64,000 bases of DNA from Luscinia megarhynchos (lineage: Eukaryota; Chordata; Aves; Passeriformes; Turdidae). The notes under the pieces were generated by a model. It saw only the letters and a list, made by a program, of their open reading frames with translations. It did no database searches and was not told the origin of the DNA. The DNA is taken from contig CM067592.1 in the NCBI GenBank assembly GCA_034336665.1, forward strand, positions 39,249,889-39,313,888. Direction: 5' to 3'. The position numbers were made by a program, and so were the translations under genes. Shown piece after piece: positions 1 through 14,015 of this stretch. Within the stretch, counting starts at the first letter, position 1; each line of letters opens with the position of its first letter.

Positions 1-2943
1 ATAAAATTATTACTTTTTGACATCTGCATTAGAAATAGAAGAAAAAACATAAACTCTAATTTCTAAATAAGGAAAGAGAAAAAAGTACCTTTGCTATCTT
101 TCTACTGGTCTGTAAGAAATTTTGTAGTTTTTACAGTACAAATACACAAGTTGAATTGTAAGATTTTATTTTGTCTCTCTCAGTTTATGAATTTCCAACT
201 ATATATAGCAACAAGATCTGTATAGGGTAGGATATCTAAATATACTATACAATGCCATTTTAGATGAAGTTATATTTTTAGGTCAAATTGGAAAACTACC
301 CAAAAGGCTATAAATAGATAGGTAGTGATCCATGGCTCTGTTTGCTGTAATAAAATGAACATAAATACTTTAATTCCTCATATATGTAATTCATGACAGT
401 GTTTTACAGTCAGGAATATTCATCTGAATATGAAAATATTCACTCTGAATTAAATCACTGCACATTTTTCCACTTATTTTCCAACTTTAGTGTAATATTC
501 TGCATCTTTAACCCCTACAGATTTCTCTCTTATTGTTATCATGGCAATGATGTGTTTCAATACAGCATTTAGGGAGTTAAATCTATATACTGCTTTGCAT
601 AATCATTGCTTCCATATTGTTAACACAAACTTATGAAATAGAAATTATGTAGAAGAATAATTAACAAATATGTCTTTTAAATGGTATAAAGAGGGTTCAT
701 AGTTCTCAGATTTTAGTGGAAAAACCATGCTACTGTAAGCTATAAAGGTGTCATATTTTTCCTTTAAATCAGTTTCACAAGTGGAAAGGAAATTATGACA
801 ATTTAGTACAAATTATTCTGTCATTTTCTTATTGTCCATATTCTTATGTATCTGAATTTTTTTTTACATAAAATTTATAGCAATTTTTAATCACAATTTA
901 ACTGTGATTATTCAGTACTGTATGATTTTATCATGTCAAACTTAATGAGATCCTGCTTCTGTGAAATCTAGTGACTAAACAATTGTTAGCATAATCGAGG
1001 GCAAGTCTGCCATGTTGTAATTCTGAAGGCAGTTGAACAGGTAGAGATTTATGTATGTGCATAAGATAAAAAAAAGCATCTTAGATTCTGCATCTCATAA
1101 ACAATCACAGCAGATCAAACCTTGGAACTTAGAAAAACTGGAAAGGTAAAGAGGACAGGCTAACAGAGAGACTATTTATGAGAGGGTGACCAGAGCACAG
1201 TGCTGTGAATCAAAGATCAGAAAAGATAGAGCCTCATAGAAATACTTCCAAAATAAATATATATCTGTGTCTGCAAGCAATTACTATCTTAGCTACACAG
1301 ACTAAATTGATGACCTCATATGTGGCAGCTGTGAAATTACCTGGTGCTAACTGTCTAGAATGTCAGATCCTTATGTACTCTTCTGATCTGAGTGGCTGGA
1401 AAATGGCAAATGTTGAACAAAATCAAAGAATTCTTTAGGCACAGTAAAGACTGTAATGATCACTTGCCACCTCACTTTCACTGCTCAAAGAAAATGTTGA
1501 CCTTCAAAAACAGCAGAGGCTATCAAAAATTCTTGCTTCCATGTCCTTCTTGAAATGTCAGAGGTGAAGTAATTGTTTGAGGAACAGAAATTAAATGCAA
1601 AATGATTTTTGAAAGCAATAGAAACAAAATGAGAATTTACAACTTAAATATCCAGTCTGCATTGCATTGGAAGCACACAAATCCATGATGATGAATTCTT
1701 CAAATGGTCATACTGTGAGGGTAGTATAAATTTTAAATACAATTAACACTTAAGATTAACTTTAATTCATAACTCAATTCTATATTTGCTCCTGATTTCT
1801 CAGAAATATTTCCTTATAATATTTTCTATTCTTATTTTTTTAAACATGGAAGTGTTAAAAGTATAAAATTACAGTAACAGTAATATAGAAAGAGTTATGA
1901 ACTAAAAAGAAGACAAAAATATGGAAAAACCTGTAAAATCAAAGCATAATTAAATAATTTAACCTCCAAAAAAAATCCAATCCTGGTCTAAAATTTCTAA
2001 ACACTGCAATATGTGTATATCAAAGTGCCACAATCCTAGTAAATACTTCAAAAAGGACACATAAGGCACGTAAATGAATTGTTTCCTTTGTACTGATGCT
2101 TAAATAGTATCTTAATGTATTTGGCTTTAGTTCTTTCAAATACTGAGAAAAGCTAAAATTCTATCCTCTTGGCTGTACTTTGTTGATTTTACCTGCTTCT
2201 CTTGCAGCAGAAGAATTTCTGAAGTTCATTTTAAGTTCAGTTTAAGTTTCTCTGGCTGACTCTGATATTTTTTTTATTCAAAGACCAAAGTAAAAAAGAG
2301 AAGTACTCTAATTCCTCCTCATCGTTCTCTATGTAGCACAGTACTAACTAAAACTTTATTGTAGTTGAAGTCTGTTCATTTTTAAAACAGTGCATGAAAG
2401 TGCATTGAGCTGTGCCTAAATTTGGTGTTTTCCAGTCTTAGGCATAAATGTTAGGTCTTGAGAACATTTATATAATATTTCTTCTGATGCAGAGAAAGAC
2501 CCTGAGCCTCAGTGGACCTCAGTTAATATATCTCTACTATTCCTCTTCTCCTTCAATGTAATTCTCGCAGCTCCAACAGTTTTCCTCCCCTACTGGTTTT
2601 CTAACCTATTGCAAAGAAGCACATTTGAAACATAAAATAAAGAGCAAGATGAAACATCAACTGCTTGCCTATTCAAAATTTAAAAATCACTCCTGACTGA
2701 TGCTGAACTGAGAATTGAATAAGAGAAAACTCATATGCTGTTCAAACCTAGTTATTTTTCATACCAAGTCAAAACTGTATGTTGCCTTGCGTGTGACTCG
2801 AGAGGAGATGAACTCGCTTTGCATTGAGTTGAGAAGTGTAGAATGAACATCTTTCAAAATTCAACTGTCTCATACTTTACCATAAAATATGAAGAAGGGG
2901 ATAAGACAAAACACAGAAGCTGTATTTGGTTTAACTGCTGAAG
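1..2943. other. AT-rich non-genic DNA
   Basis: No supported gene. The sequence is strongly AT-rich with frequent stops in all frames. The longest open frame (1205-1438, 77 codons) has no recognisable domain or codon structure. I see no repeat family, RNA gene or long simple repeat in this stretch. Confidence 0.7.
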
Positions 2944-3600
2944 TGTTGGCAGGGGGGTGGGACGGCTGCAGGGGTGGTGTCTGTGAGGAGTGACTGGTGC
3001 TGCTCAGTGCTGGACACAAACTACAGCTGGCTCAAAAGAGTCACTGCAAGTCTCACCTGGGACCCTCAGCCAAACTGTGTCTGTATGAAAACATCTGCAA
3101 ATCCCTGCCCACCAGTATGAGGAATGAAGGAAAAAAAGTCTGAGAGAACTCTGAAGGCACCAAAGTCAGATGAAGTAGGTGAGGAGGAGCACTATCTGTG
3201 GAAAGCACCTGCTCAAGCAAGGGAAAAGTGCAAGAAGAGAGGAAGTGCTGTAAACTGACCACAGTCTCCATTTCCCATCCTCCTGTGCTGCTTGGAGGAG
3301 GGAAGATGTAGAAGCTGGGAATGAAAAAGAATGAAGTCGAGCCTGTGAAGATGTAGGGGGTGAGAGGAAGGTATTGCAGTTCTTGGTTTTCATCCTTTTC
3401 ACCTGACTAAAGTTTTAGGTTATAATAAATTAAATTAATTCTCCCAACTTCAGTTTGTTATCCTTGTCACAGCAACTGGCAAAAGACCTCTCTGTCATTA
3501 ATTTGACTTGTCAAAGCTTTTTATCATATTTCCTACCCCTGTCCTGCTGAGGAAAGGAAACGAGAGACTAACTGGGTGGGGGTTTGGAAGCCAGCCGGCA
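2944..3600 (+). mobile_element. Solo LTR, ERVL-like avian family (short, diverged copy)
   Basis: The block starts TGTTGGCAGG and ends ...CCGGCA, so it has TG...CA ends. It is richer in GC and CpG than its flanks. Its 3' half has the same order of landmarks as the LTR at 45027-46651: a purine-rich GAGGAGG segment, a polyadenylation signal AATAAA at 3424-3429, a segment aligning to the AAGTTGAGTCTGTTTTGCC-like stretch, and a terminal GGAAGCCAGCC-like end. From memory this resembles LTRs of an ERVL-like family common in passerines; the family name needs a repeat-library search. No internal retroviral genes flank it, so it is best read as a solo LTR. The flanking pentamers TGAAG and TAAAA agree only weakly as a target duplication. 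It is about 650 bp, clearly shorter than the second copy, with the central part missing or never expanded. Confidence 0.7.
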
Positions 3601-3915
3601 TAAAAGGCTTCCAAGAGAAAAAACTCCTGTTATCTGTGTGTTTCATGTACATGAAAATTCTACTAATAGTCCATAAAACATAGAGAAATCCCTAAATATA
3701 GTCAGTATAGGTTTAATACAACTACATAATATTAGTTTGAACAAAGTATTTCATCCTACCTGTTCTATATTATAATTTTAATAGCAAAAATATAATCCAA
3801 ATTATTATTAACATTTACATACTTGGTGTTATTCACCAACAAACAGCACCTGCATTCTAATATTATTCATATATGGTGCCAGCTCCCCTCCCCTCGCCAA
3901 AATTTTCAGATATTA

Positions 3916-4081
3916 GAATGGGCTACTCAGGGTGGTGTCACTCGGGGAGTTACTGTCCCTGGAGGTGCTCAAGAAGCAGCTGGCTATGGCACCTAATGCC
4001 ATGGTCTAGTTGACAGGGTGCTGATCTATCAAAGGTTTTTTCAACGATCATGTGTGTCTTTTCCAATCTAAATTATTCTGT
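3916..4081 (+). mobile_element. CR1 LINE 3' end, 5'-truncated
   Basis: This matches the 3' end of avian CR1. It contains GTCCCTGGAGGTGCTCAAGA (the coding end of ORF2, SLEVLK-like), then a TGCCATGGTCTAGTTGACA segment, and ends with TTTTCCAATCTAAATTATTCTG, a decayed form of the CR1 terminal octamer repeat. CR1 copies are normally 5'-truncated, as here. Divergence from the expected consensus suggests an old insertion. It is followed only about 40 bp later by a CR1 3' end in the opposite orientation. Confidence 0.8.
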
Positions 4082-4121
4082 TAAATTGGCTGACTAATCT
4101 GTAATTCTGAGCAACTGCTGT

Positions 4122-4208
4122 ATCACAGAATCATAGAATCATTTATATTTAAAAATACCTTTATGATCAAGTCCAGCTGTTAGCCTAGCACTGTCAAGTC
4201 CACCCTTA
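4122..4208 (-). mobile_element. CR1 LINE 3' end, very short
   Basis: Read on the minus strand this is a CR1 3' terminus. The plus strand begins ATCACAGAATCATAGAATCA, the reverse complement of two CR1 terminal octamers. It continues with a decayed 'aaaagacctttaagatca' segment and GTCCAGCTGTTAGCCTAGCA, which is typical of the CR1 3' UTR. Only about 90 bp remain. It lies tail-to-tail with the CR1 at 3916-4081. Confidence 0.85.
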
Positions 4209-6702
4209 GAAATCAAGATGAACAGCAGAAACATGATTTATGTATATTTGGGTATGATTTCATGCAAAAACATTGTTTTATAGTGCAGTGAGCTGCAATA
4301 AAAGCCTCATACATTTTCTAACAATTTTACCAAAAGCAAATTGTAACAGAAACTTTGTGAAATATAAACATAATACAGGTGTGTGCATTTAAACACACTG
4401 AATTTCCTTTCCTGAGATCTGACAACTTACTTGCAGTGTGTCATTCTACCATGGAGAAAGACAATAAATAAACCCTTCTGATAACCATGACCTTGTGGAG
4501 TCAAAAACTATATTGCTTGTTTGGAATATTATTGTTAATATCACAGAATAGAAGATTTATCCACTTAAATAGAGAAAATAGTTCCCAGTAAAGCAAGATT
4601 CATATTATCATATTTTGCAAATCTTGCTAGAACTCAGTATATCTTTTAATATTGCGCATTCCAGTTAGCGCAGTACTGGATTAATATTTAAAAATAATCA
4701 AAAATCATTCAGACCACTTGTAGAACTGCATATAAAGTAGTTCTCAAGTGCTGGTATAGCTGACATATATTAGCAAAAATGTTTATTTAAACCCCAGGAA
4801 GCTGTCTATAAAAATATTCTCACAAAGAGAAATGGAAAGTGCTGGAAAATATGTAAGCACTAACTGATATACTTGAGTAAAATGAGGACATGAATTCATT
4901 GGTTTACTGTATAATTACCAAGAGAAAAGCTGCAGCATTAATATGTTACTAAGTAATTATGTTTTTTTTCTAATGGAGATATTGCATTGTCACTGATAAA
5001 TAATACATATTTTATATCATGGTGATAAAGCAATTAATTCATGTCACCAGCATCCTCGTATTACTTGCTGTTATACTCTGGGATAACAAGTGTCTTCCTA
5101 TTAGCTACTGAATATTCAAAAGGATGTCTTGAACTTCATTGATTAAAATGTTTTAATTGACTATGAAAAGCCCTTATGAAAATTGCTATTGTGATAAGAG
5201 TGGCAAAGCCTTTCATACTGCAATCATATAGTTTTTCTTCATGAACCCCTTTCTTCAGGAAGTAGGGAATTGATCTAGTTTCTAGGAGTGGAAAGAGTTA
5301 ATAGGATCTCAAAAGTAAATGTCTACTGGGGAAAAACCTACATCACTACTTATTGATTCCTTCACATTAGATTGCTGGCAAGCAAAATTCAGCTAGAATG
5401 GAAGCATATGGTTGTTAATACGCAGTTTATGGAATTTTTTCTTTAAAGCATTTTGACAATTAAACCATGATGCATGGGTGGGTGGAGTTGTGGGATTCTC
5501 TAACATTAGAGCAAATGACTTAGACTGTGATACACTTTCTGTCAAAAATCAAGATATTTAAGAAATAAAGGTAAAGGTAAGATTTCCAGTTGGGATATAA
5601 CCCTCATGGAGGATTTAGGAGTTTGCAGTCACTGAATATGTCGCTCATATGACTGAACATTTTAGGAGTGCTGTTTCTTCTCAGAAGATTTCCACAAGAA
5701 TCATCTTGTGAGTGGATAGCAATTCTTTGAAGGTTTTGAGTTCCATCTGCAGATCAAAACTCCAAGTTTTAAACTCATCACATAATTTAAATTTTGGCTC
5801 AACTTCATTTAGTACCAACCCTGCTTCTTGCTGTTCCTGGTTATGTATTTATAAAACAACGCAGGTGTATTCTAAGTCTTGTGCCTGTAATTCACTAAAA
5901 GTGTCTCTCTGTTATTAGCAATTTCTTGTTCAAGTTTAGAATTACATCAATCTTTAATAAAAGGAGATCTGAGATTTCATGGATTTTATGTACAAAAAAT
6001 AGAAAGAGTGAAGGTTATATCAAGTCAGTTTTATTTTGGCTTTGCATACTGGTATATAAGAAACCTACAATTCAGTAAGTAATGTAAGAGAAAGATAACT
6101 GCTTCCCTTTCTCATTTATATTATTACATCCTGGTCCATGTCATCCCTTAATAAAATTAAGTTTAAGGACAGAACCAAGAATGGAGAAAAATGTAGCTCA
6201 AATAAGGTCTGAGTTGCCTTGATTTGAATCAATATTTTGAAAAATAATGTTTGAAAATGTGAACAGCATCCAAAGAGGCCACCTTAAGAATATAACTGAG
6301 AAAACTGCTTTCTGTGTATTGTAAACAACCATTTCATTTCAATTTAAGGCTGGTTTCTGGTAGGTTACTCTTGTCTTTTACATCAGCCTAACTACTCTGG
6401 CGTATTTTGAAGGACTGAGATTGAATCACAGCTACTCGGTTCAGACTTTTTCTATATTTGCAGACTGCATTTTCAGACTGCTCTTTCCAGATAGCTGCTT
6501 ATGGAAGCATTTAAACAGGCTATGAACTTTCATGAGTACAGAACGGTAGATGAGTTAGCTTGTTGAAGAAGAGAGATGCTGTTTCACCGGCAGAGACTGA
6601 GTAGTGGTTCTCACAGCAATTTGGGAAGCTCTGCTACCACTGCTCTGTTCTGTGCAATCATGCATTAGGTTTACAGTTCCCTAATTCATTACCAGTTTAC
6701 TT
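4209..6702. other. Non-genic DNA up to assembly gap
   Basis: AT-rich DNA with no gene or recognisable repeat. The open frame at 5712-5918 (68 codons) has no domain and no supporting features. Slightly higher GC from about 6400 to the gap could mean that a repeat lies within the gap, but the visible bases do not identify one. Confidence 0.65.
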
Positions 6703-6802
6703 NNNNNNNNNNNNNNNNNNNNNNNNNNNNNNNNNNNNNNNNNNNNNNNNNNNNNNNNNNNNNNNNNNNNNNNNNNNNNNNNNNNNNNNNNNNNNNNNNN
6801 NN
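6703..6802. other. Assembly gap (100 N)
   Basis: Exactly 100 N characters. A run of this length is a common placeholder for a scaffold gap of unknown size, so distances across it should not be trusted. Open frames that read through it on the minus strand are artefacts of undefined bases. Confidence 0.98.
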
Positions 6803-9800
6803 TGTCATGGGAGGCATGCGCCTCCCATTGGCTGGCACTCTTGATAATACCAAAGGTCTGCAGCAACACCAGCTAATATTGCCTTCAAAATTACGTCTAA
6901 GTCTTGCCAAATTTCACACAGGGAAAAGGTCAAAAGCATTCATGGATTCCCTTTAAATCAAGCATGATGTACTACTTCAGTATAATATTCTGTGGTCATT
7001 ATGGTACTATCAATAGATCTTTTACAAACTCTGTTGCTTTTTTCTTTTTAATTTATACTATTGATATCCATGGCAGTATAAATAACCGTAAAGTTATAAG
7101 AACTTATGAACTTTTCAAATCCCTGGAACTCTGAAGGATTTGCAGCACTGTATTTCTGAAAAGTTTCTCTAAAGCTGGTACTTGTGAGCTTGGAGCTGGG
7201 ACTCTCTTTCTGTGATCTGGGAGCTGAAGTGTTTACCTGATGATACTGTATGCCAGAAGCCTTCAAGATCTCACACAGTCACCTAAAGGTGATTTAGTTC
7301 TTCAGGCCCTTGTGATGGTATATCTCTGGCTTGTTTGCTAATGGAAATGGACTCAATCTTCCAGGTCCTGCTTCTTAAAATAATCAAATCCTCGAAATAT
7401 AAACGCCCATCTGTAATGCAGTTACTTCAAATTACGCATAATCCCAAATTAAGACAAATGTCATATATAAACTACCTGTATTATCTAAACCATACAGCAT
7501 CATTCAAAATACTTATAAAATCCTTAAGCAAACAAAACAAATTCCACAGCTTAACTGAAATTGCAACAGAAGGACTCTTCCTTTCCTGAAAAAGTGTCAG
7601 TCATGATTTCTACTTGGATCTAAGAATCTTTACTCCATGGAAATTGGACCTGATCTCTACGGATAGCACAGAGGATTTGAAGTGATAATCATTCTTGACA
7701 AAAATCAGTGTTCGCACTTTCCCCCCTCCACCTTAGTTAGAGGAGATGCTTTTTCTATTTCTAATTAAATTGTTCATCTGCCATAGTTAATTATACATTT
7801 ATCATCTGCTTGCATTTCACCTCTCAAAAATGCCCCATTTTTTTCCTAGGAGGTGTAAAACTCCCTTTCCTCCCTTTCATTACTAGTTAGCATTGTTCAT
7901 GTAATTCTTTCCACAATATCTTATACTCAGTAGCCATTTGGAGATTAGACAAATATATGATTCAAGGATAAATGTTTTCTGCTGTCTATCTAAAGCAATA
8001 AATTAGAAAAACAAACAAACAAAAAAGAAAGCCAAAAGAGATGCTGTTACATTCCATTCAGAAACTGACTCTGTACTTCTCTTCAACTCATTATCAAGAG
8101 ACAATAAATTAAAATTATTCATGAATAAATTAAAAGATTGTGGGATTTTCTGTCTCTCAACTAGAATATTTTCCTACAGTTAGCCTTACAAATATGTGGA
8201 AGGGAAATAGTTGTTTATAATTAAACTTAAAATTCAAAGGTCAACTCAAATGATTCTGTGGTTTTTTTCTCCAAAGAATTAAATAAAACCCAACCAAACA
8301 AAAAACCCCTGATACTTACAATCTGAAGTTGCCCTGTAGATAGTGTTCTAAAGAGAAAACATAGGGTGTCACTATAAAATGGCATTTAAAAAGCAGTTTA
8401 AAAAACTAATTTAAAAATTAAGTAGCCACCATCTTTACTTGAAAACCATGCACTTAAACTGAATTTTTCAAGCCTTTTATGAAATATATACAAACTTTCT
8501 TATTGTTTGATTGTCTTAACACCAATTTTTGTTCATGCTTGAAATTTCCATCCCTGGTCTGTGCTGCTCCAGTCCTTATAGTCAGATGCTCCATCTTTTC
8601 TGAATGGTGGAAGTGAAATACTCTTGTAAAGAAAAGACAGCTCTTGTGAAATGCCTCTGATGACAGCCAATATATGCAATTTTAGCCAGCCCTAAAAGCA
8701 CTTTCCCACCCGCCACATGGAAAGGTTTCAGGATTAAGCCAAATCAGGGAATATCCACCACAGGTAGGAAGTATAATGCCACAGCTATTCGGCATACTCC
8801 CTAGAGTTCAATTCTCCAGGCTGAATGCCATGTCAAAAATGTCACAGTTAAGGGACCTGCTGGAGTCAAAGAGGATGTACCCAAGGATTGAGTTCTTGTG
8901 GAGTATTGTATAGAGCTGGGCAAAAGTAAAAGGCTTGGCATAAGAGTTGTATAACTATCAACCTTAAGTCACAGAATGTATAGAGAGAAGCATGATGGCT
9001 ATTAATTCCCCACAACAGCATTTGAATTAGATACATGGAGGTACAAAACCTGACCCACTGCTCAGCATTGTGCCGACTGTGTTAGTCAGATTATATTGAG
9101 AATGGAATTCTAAATTCTAGGCTGTCTGTTCTGATTCATCATATTGTGTGAAAGGCACTGCTCATTCAGAAGATCCTAAATGAGCAAAAATCAAGATTGG
9201 TAGTGGGATCAGGTCTGATGTCAGATTCTAGCGAGTAAAGCTTCTTGGTTCCTGCAAATCCAAGAGCATGAAGGAGGTGATACATACATGCCTTAGGGTG
9301 AGAATCTTGCTGAACTGCACAGAATCAGGAAAAGAGTTTGGCATGAAACTTGTCACTGCACAGGAAGACAGTCTTTCAAAGTAAGTGCAGCAGGTACATC
9401 ACCATCTGTCTAAAACCTCTTGTGCATAGCAACAGAGCAATGTCTGTGTGTTAAGTGCTGATACAGTGATTATGGGCATGCATGGCATGGAGGAGTCTCC
9501 TGACTTTGTTCATCTGACTAGGGTGACGTGGCAATCGCTTCATCCTTGGGTAGTACAGGTTCAGAATGCGGAAGAAGTAGGAATGGATAAAGGGAAGCTT
9601 CTTCCACTAACTTCCAGCAGGATAACTTTTTGTCTCTGGAGTGAGCATGATAAAAATTAGGCCCATCTAGGTCATGGATCAGGGAGGATGTAAGAAATGA
9701 TCATATGTTAAATTTCAGCTGTTGTGGGCAACTGACACTTGCGATGATACAGAAATATGGACAGCTACCCACCTGAGGCAGAGTTGTGTGGGATGTGTTT

Positions 9801-12800
9801 TGGATAGTGATTGGTTCCCCATATCATCAGATTTTTGTATCAGTCTTGACCCCAAAGACAGAGCACAGTCCCAGGTAATTTCATTTACAGATACAGTAAG
9901 TTGAATTTTTTTTTTTTCTTCGGGATGAACACCAGAATTATATTCTTCCTGTCACAGGGCAAGATTTGTCCCCTAGTGTCAAACTATAGATATGCAAATA
10001 AGTGGCAGCTGAGTTAACATGATTAACAACTACAGGCAAAAGTACTGGCCTTATGCTGTAAGAGCTTCTTCCATAACACAAAGACAACTGAAAAATCAGA
10101 GAAATAGAATTTCATGAAAACAACCACCACTGATTACAGAACACTCAATCTCTAGATTCTCCCTGGCATGTGAATTCCATATTTCCTCAATGGAAAAATC
10201 TGAATTGTGACAAAGAATATTGCAGACAAATGCTAACCTAGCACACATTATAAAAAAGAAAAGTGTTAACAGTGCAGGTGACAGAACAGCATACCATACT
10301 TTTATTCATGCAAGAACTTTTATATTTATACATTTCTTCATATACATATTCAAATGCTATAGCAAAAATACAAGTCAATCAGGCCTATCAATACTCAACA
10401 GAGAAAAAAATCAAACAACCTGGCTCCAAAAAACAAACAAAAAAGCCCCAAAATAAACCAAAATAAAACTGTAAAACCTTGCTGCTATGTCCTAAACTAA
10501 GAAAGTGGGTTATTAAAGATACTTGACTCAGATAAGAAGATAAACAAAGTGAACCATGGAAGGGAGTAGAATAAACCTGAAATACTTTAATTATGTTAAT
10601 TTCTCTTGCTTGTAGCTTCAGGCATCTGTAACAATCTAGTAGTTAATACCTTTACAACTATAAAATGTGCAGGGAGAAGCAAAATTATCCATATATCCTA
10701 GAAAAAGGAATTTCAACAATCAGATGCTTTTATTGCCTTATTTTCCACATTTTCTTTCTGACTGGGGGCAAATACAACATTTTCCAAACGCTACTTTTTA
10801 GCATTTTCTTCATCTGATACATACATATAATTTTTGTTAACAACCTGAGCACGTTCATACTTATATGTCATAAAATAAACTAACTACAAACAGCAGTCCC
10901 TGTCCCTGAAATCACATCCCACTTTACTTTCTGCTGCCTGCCTGGAGAGCTGTTGTGATGCACAGAAGAGCATACACCTGGTTTACTACCCTGACAGGTG
11001 GTTCCTGTCTCATTTCTTTCTTCCCAGTAGCAAAAAGGGCACTTCAGCTACCTGTTGGTAGCTAAAGGCCCCATGGAGTTACACTAATGTTCAGTAAATT
11101 GCCATGAATAAATAGACTAAATTACATCTATCGTAACAATTCTTCCTAAGATGCATGTGCCACATTACACAACCAGCATAAGCAATTGCTGATGGGAAAG
11201 CAGAATTTAGAGCAATTCATATAATAAACCCATGCCTAGAAATGCTAAAATCTTCAGTAACTGCCACTTTCAAGAAGAACTGCAATGCAGGTGGAATCCT
11301 TTGTATAAACTCCACATTTATAGAAATGGGCAGTGAACTGAACCTTGGGCTGACTGAGTGCACAGAAAATCTGATTTATATAGTGATTACTTCTTCCACA
11401 TTTTTTCTGTAGAAAAAATTCTCCACTAATTCCCTATCACAGACTGGGTCCCTCTTTCCCTTAATTGTTAATCTAAAGTTGCCATCTTTTTGGTGGAAAG
11501 ACATAATCTTCTCAGGAAACTACTCAAATTACTTCTCTCATCAAATGGATTTTAAAAACCTGCCAAAAAACAACAAACCAAACCAACCATCCAACCAACC
11601 AACCTACCTACCTACCAAAAAAGCAAAACCTCGAACAAGAGAAGGGAAGAAGATACTTAAGAGCATACCCACAATAATCTTTTCAGCAAGCAAAACTATG
11701 CAGGTTAATTACACATAGTCTTTATATTCTCCATGCATACTCTGAGTTTGTTTAATTTGAGGGGCTCTTTAATTTCTTTTCATGCTATGAGATTAGGGCC
11801 AATTTTCATAGATACAAATGTAGACACATATTTGTAACAAATTCACAGATGTTCCTGATGGATCTTGTCTACAGAGATCACTGTCACAATCTGGAAAATT
11901 TATGTAATTGAATAAAAGAATTCATGTCCTATTGAAGGTACATAGCATATTTTCCAGTGTCCAATTTCCTGGCACATTTTTCATTCTGAAAGCCAGCATT
12001 TCTAGTTTCACAATTTAATTTCTAATGTTAGCTCTCCCTAGCAAATAATAAGTGTTTCTGATTATTTAGGCTATAATTCATAAATCAGGAGAACCACCTA
12101 AGTTGCTAAAACCTGTGAAAAATATGGTGAGTATATTGAAGATAAACTTTTTTTTACAATCCAGAAAAGGAAAATAAAATTTCTTTATTCTTATACTCCT
12201 TAAAATGCATTAGAGAAATTCCAATACTCCCTCTGAGCGACACAAATCCAGATCTTAGAAATAGGTGGATCTTGGAATTCTAATTCATTTTGAACTTAGG
12301 ACATGTACTTCATATGTATTCAAACCTAAGTATTCCACATTCCTTCATGTGAAGGAAACAGGATTGCTATTCACAATCGTTATCACTGTCTGTATTTCAA
12401 TATATAAAAAGCTATCAAATGAGGAATAAAGGTTTCTGAGAATTTAATTATATAGAAATATATCAAATGCAGTAATAACTACAATTAACTATAGAAAAAA
12501 TAGAAGATTATTTAAACAGGTGTATATTATTGTTGCTATTATAAAAGAAAGGTAAATGCAAGATGTAGATTATAAAACTACAAGGTAGTACCCTAAATAA
12601 AATGCTAGGTAAACACCTTTGAAACTAAAATTTCTGACAAAAAATATGTTTGGAAAAATTTAAATATATATTGCTTTCCATGTATTTTTAAAGCAAAGTA
12701 GAATCATTCCAAAAAATGGAAATTGCATTTTGATAACACATTTTTTTTTCATAATTAGTTTTCAAAGATCTGCATTACATAATTTTCTGATATCTTATCA

Positions 12801-13912
12801 AGAAATTGTACATTTCCTTTTTCATTTTCAAGGGAAAAATTCGTACAGCAATACCTGTATGAGCAAAAATTGTGTGATTATACCATTCCCTCACCAAGAA
12901 AATTGTTCCAAGTTAAAAAGTAATAGTTTGCATATCTGGCAACTGGTATTTCTGAATACTTGACAGCAGATATTTACAGTAAGCCCTAGGTACTCCTTTA
13001 TTCTTATTAAATAATATACATCAATATTCAGAAAAAAAATAAACTAGCACAGAATTAAAACCTGTATATTAACAACCAATTCAGACACTTCTTCTGGTAA
13101 AACAGGTTAAGGAAAAGTCTAAATCTTAAAAAAATTTAAAAAATATAAATTTGCCTTTATTTGCTTAGAGGGATAGCTAAAAGAAGGCTTTTCAAATACT
13201 AAACTATGAACAATCCCATTAAAATTACACAGTTTCATAGATAGGTCCATACTATTTGTAAGGGATTACAAAGTACACAGATAATACTTTTACTAAAGAA
13301 ATTCGCCAAGTTACAATCCACTGAAAATTAATTCATTAAGAATATTACTATATACTCTGTACACTATATTGAGGTTACATCCAGTTCCTCTCTGAATATC
13401 TTTTTGAACTCCCACCTCTAGCAGTAGCTTCAATCCTGCATTCAATCTTCATTCAATAAACTGATTTTTCAGCACATCTAACTAAAGCTTAGCATCCTGC
13501 TGCTTCTTCCCTTTCCATCTTCTTTTTTGTCTCAGCACCTGAACTGTCACTAAACTGACTTCATTCTATTAGTGTGATTTCCATGTTAACTGGAGTGACT
13601 ACCACTGCATGCTTAGCAGTCTTCAATTATTTGAAATATTTTTCTCACTGTTAGGTTTTTATGAATAGACAGAACTTACATAATTAGCCTGAATGTAGAC
13701 AGAACCATGGAATGCTCTAGGGCCGTCTTCCTTCTATGAACTTTTGCTGCAGTTTGTTTGAATGCAGTGAACTGATAGTACACGTTTATTCTGAGAATGA
13801 GGCAGTGTCCCATAACACTACTTGAGTCTTGCACTACTAAAAAGAAGAGAATCATACCCAAGTACTAGTTACATTTAAGGCACAGGAAATGGTGTATACT
13901 TCTTGGCAAAAA
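6803..13912. other. Non-genic DNA
   Basis: No gene is supported. About 8680-9700 is a little richer in GC and holds several short open frames (for example 9448-9660 and 9722-9904). None shows a known domain, splice-bounded exon structure or homology that I can recognise. A T-rich run sits near 9906-9918, and a CCAA/CCTA repeat is listed separately. The rest is ordinary AT-rich sequence. Confidence 0.65.
11570..11618. repeat. CCAA/CCTA tetranucleotide microsatellite
   Basis: A run of CAAACC, CCAA and then CCTA tetranucleotides is directly visible. It is an impure simple repeat with a motif switch. The open frame across it (11479-11718) is proline/threonine/asparagine-rich only because of this repeat. 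Confidence 0.85.
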
Positions 13913-14015
13913 TATCACAGGATGGGTAAGGTTGGCAGGCACCTCATTGAGTCATCGTTTCCAACATCCCTGCTGGAGAAAAGTCATCCTAGGGTACATT
14001 GCAAGTCTTGGGAAG
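13913..14015 (-). mobile_element. CR1 LINE 3' fragment, old
   Basis: The plus strand begins ATCACAGGATGGGTAAGGTT, a decayed reverse complement of the CR1 3' terminus. It continues through GGCACCTCATTGAGTCATC and CCAACATCCCTGCTGGAGAA, which match the avian CR1 3' UTR in order. The far edge near 14015 is uncertain because the match fades. The open frame at 13889-14089 is derived from this element. Confidence 0.7.

Noticed and set aside
6681..6910. Minus-strand open frames through the gap
   Set aside because: They cross 100 undefined bases, so they are open only because N cannot form a stop codon.
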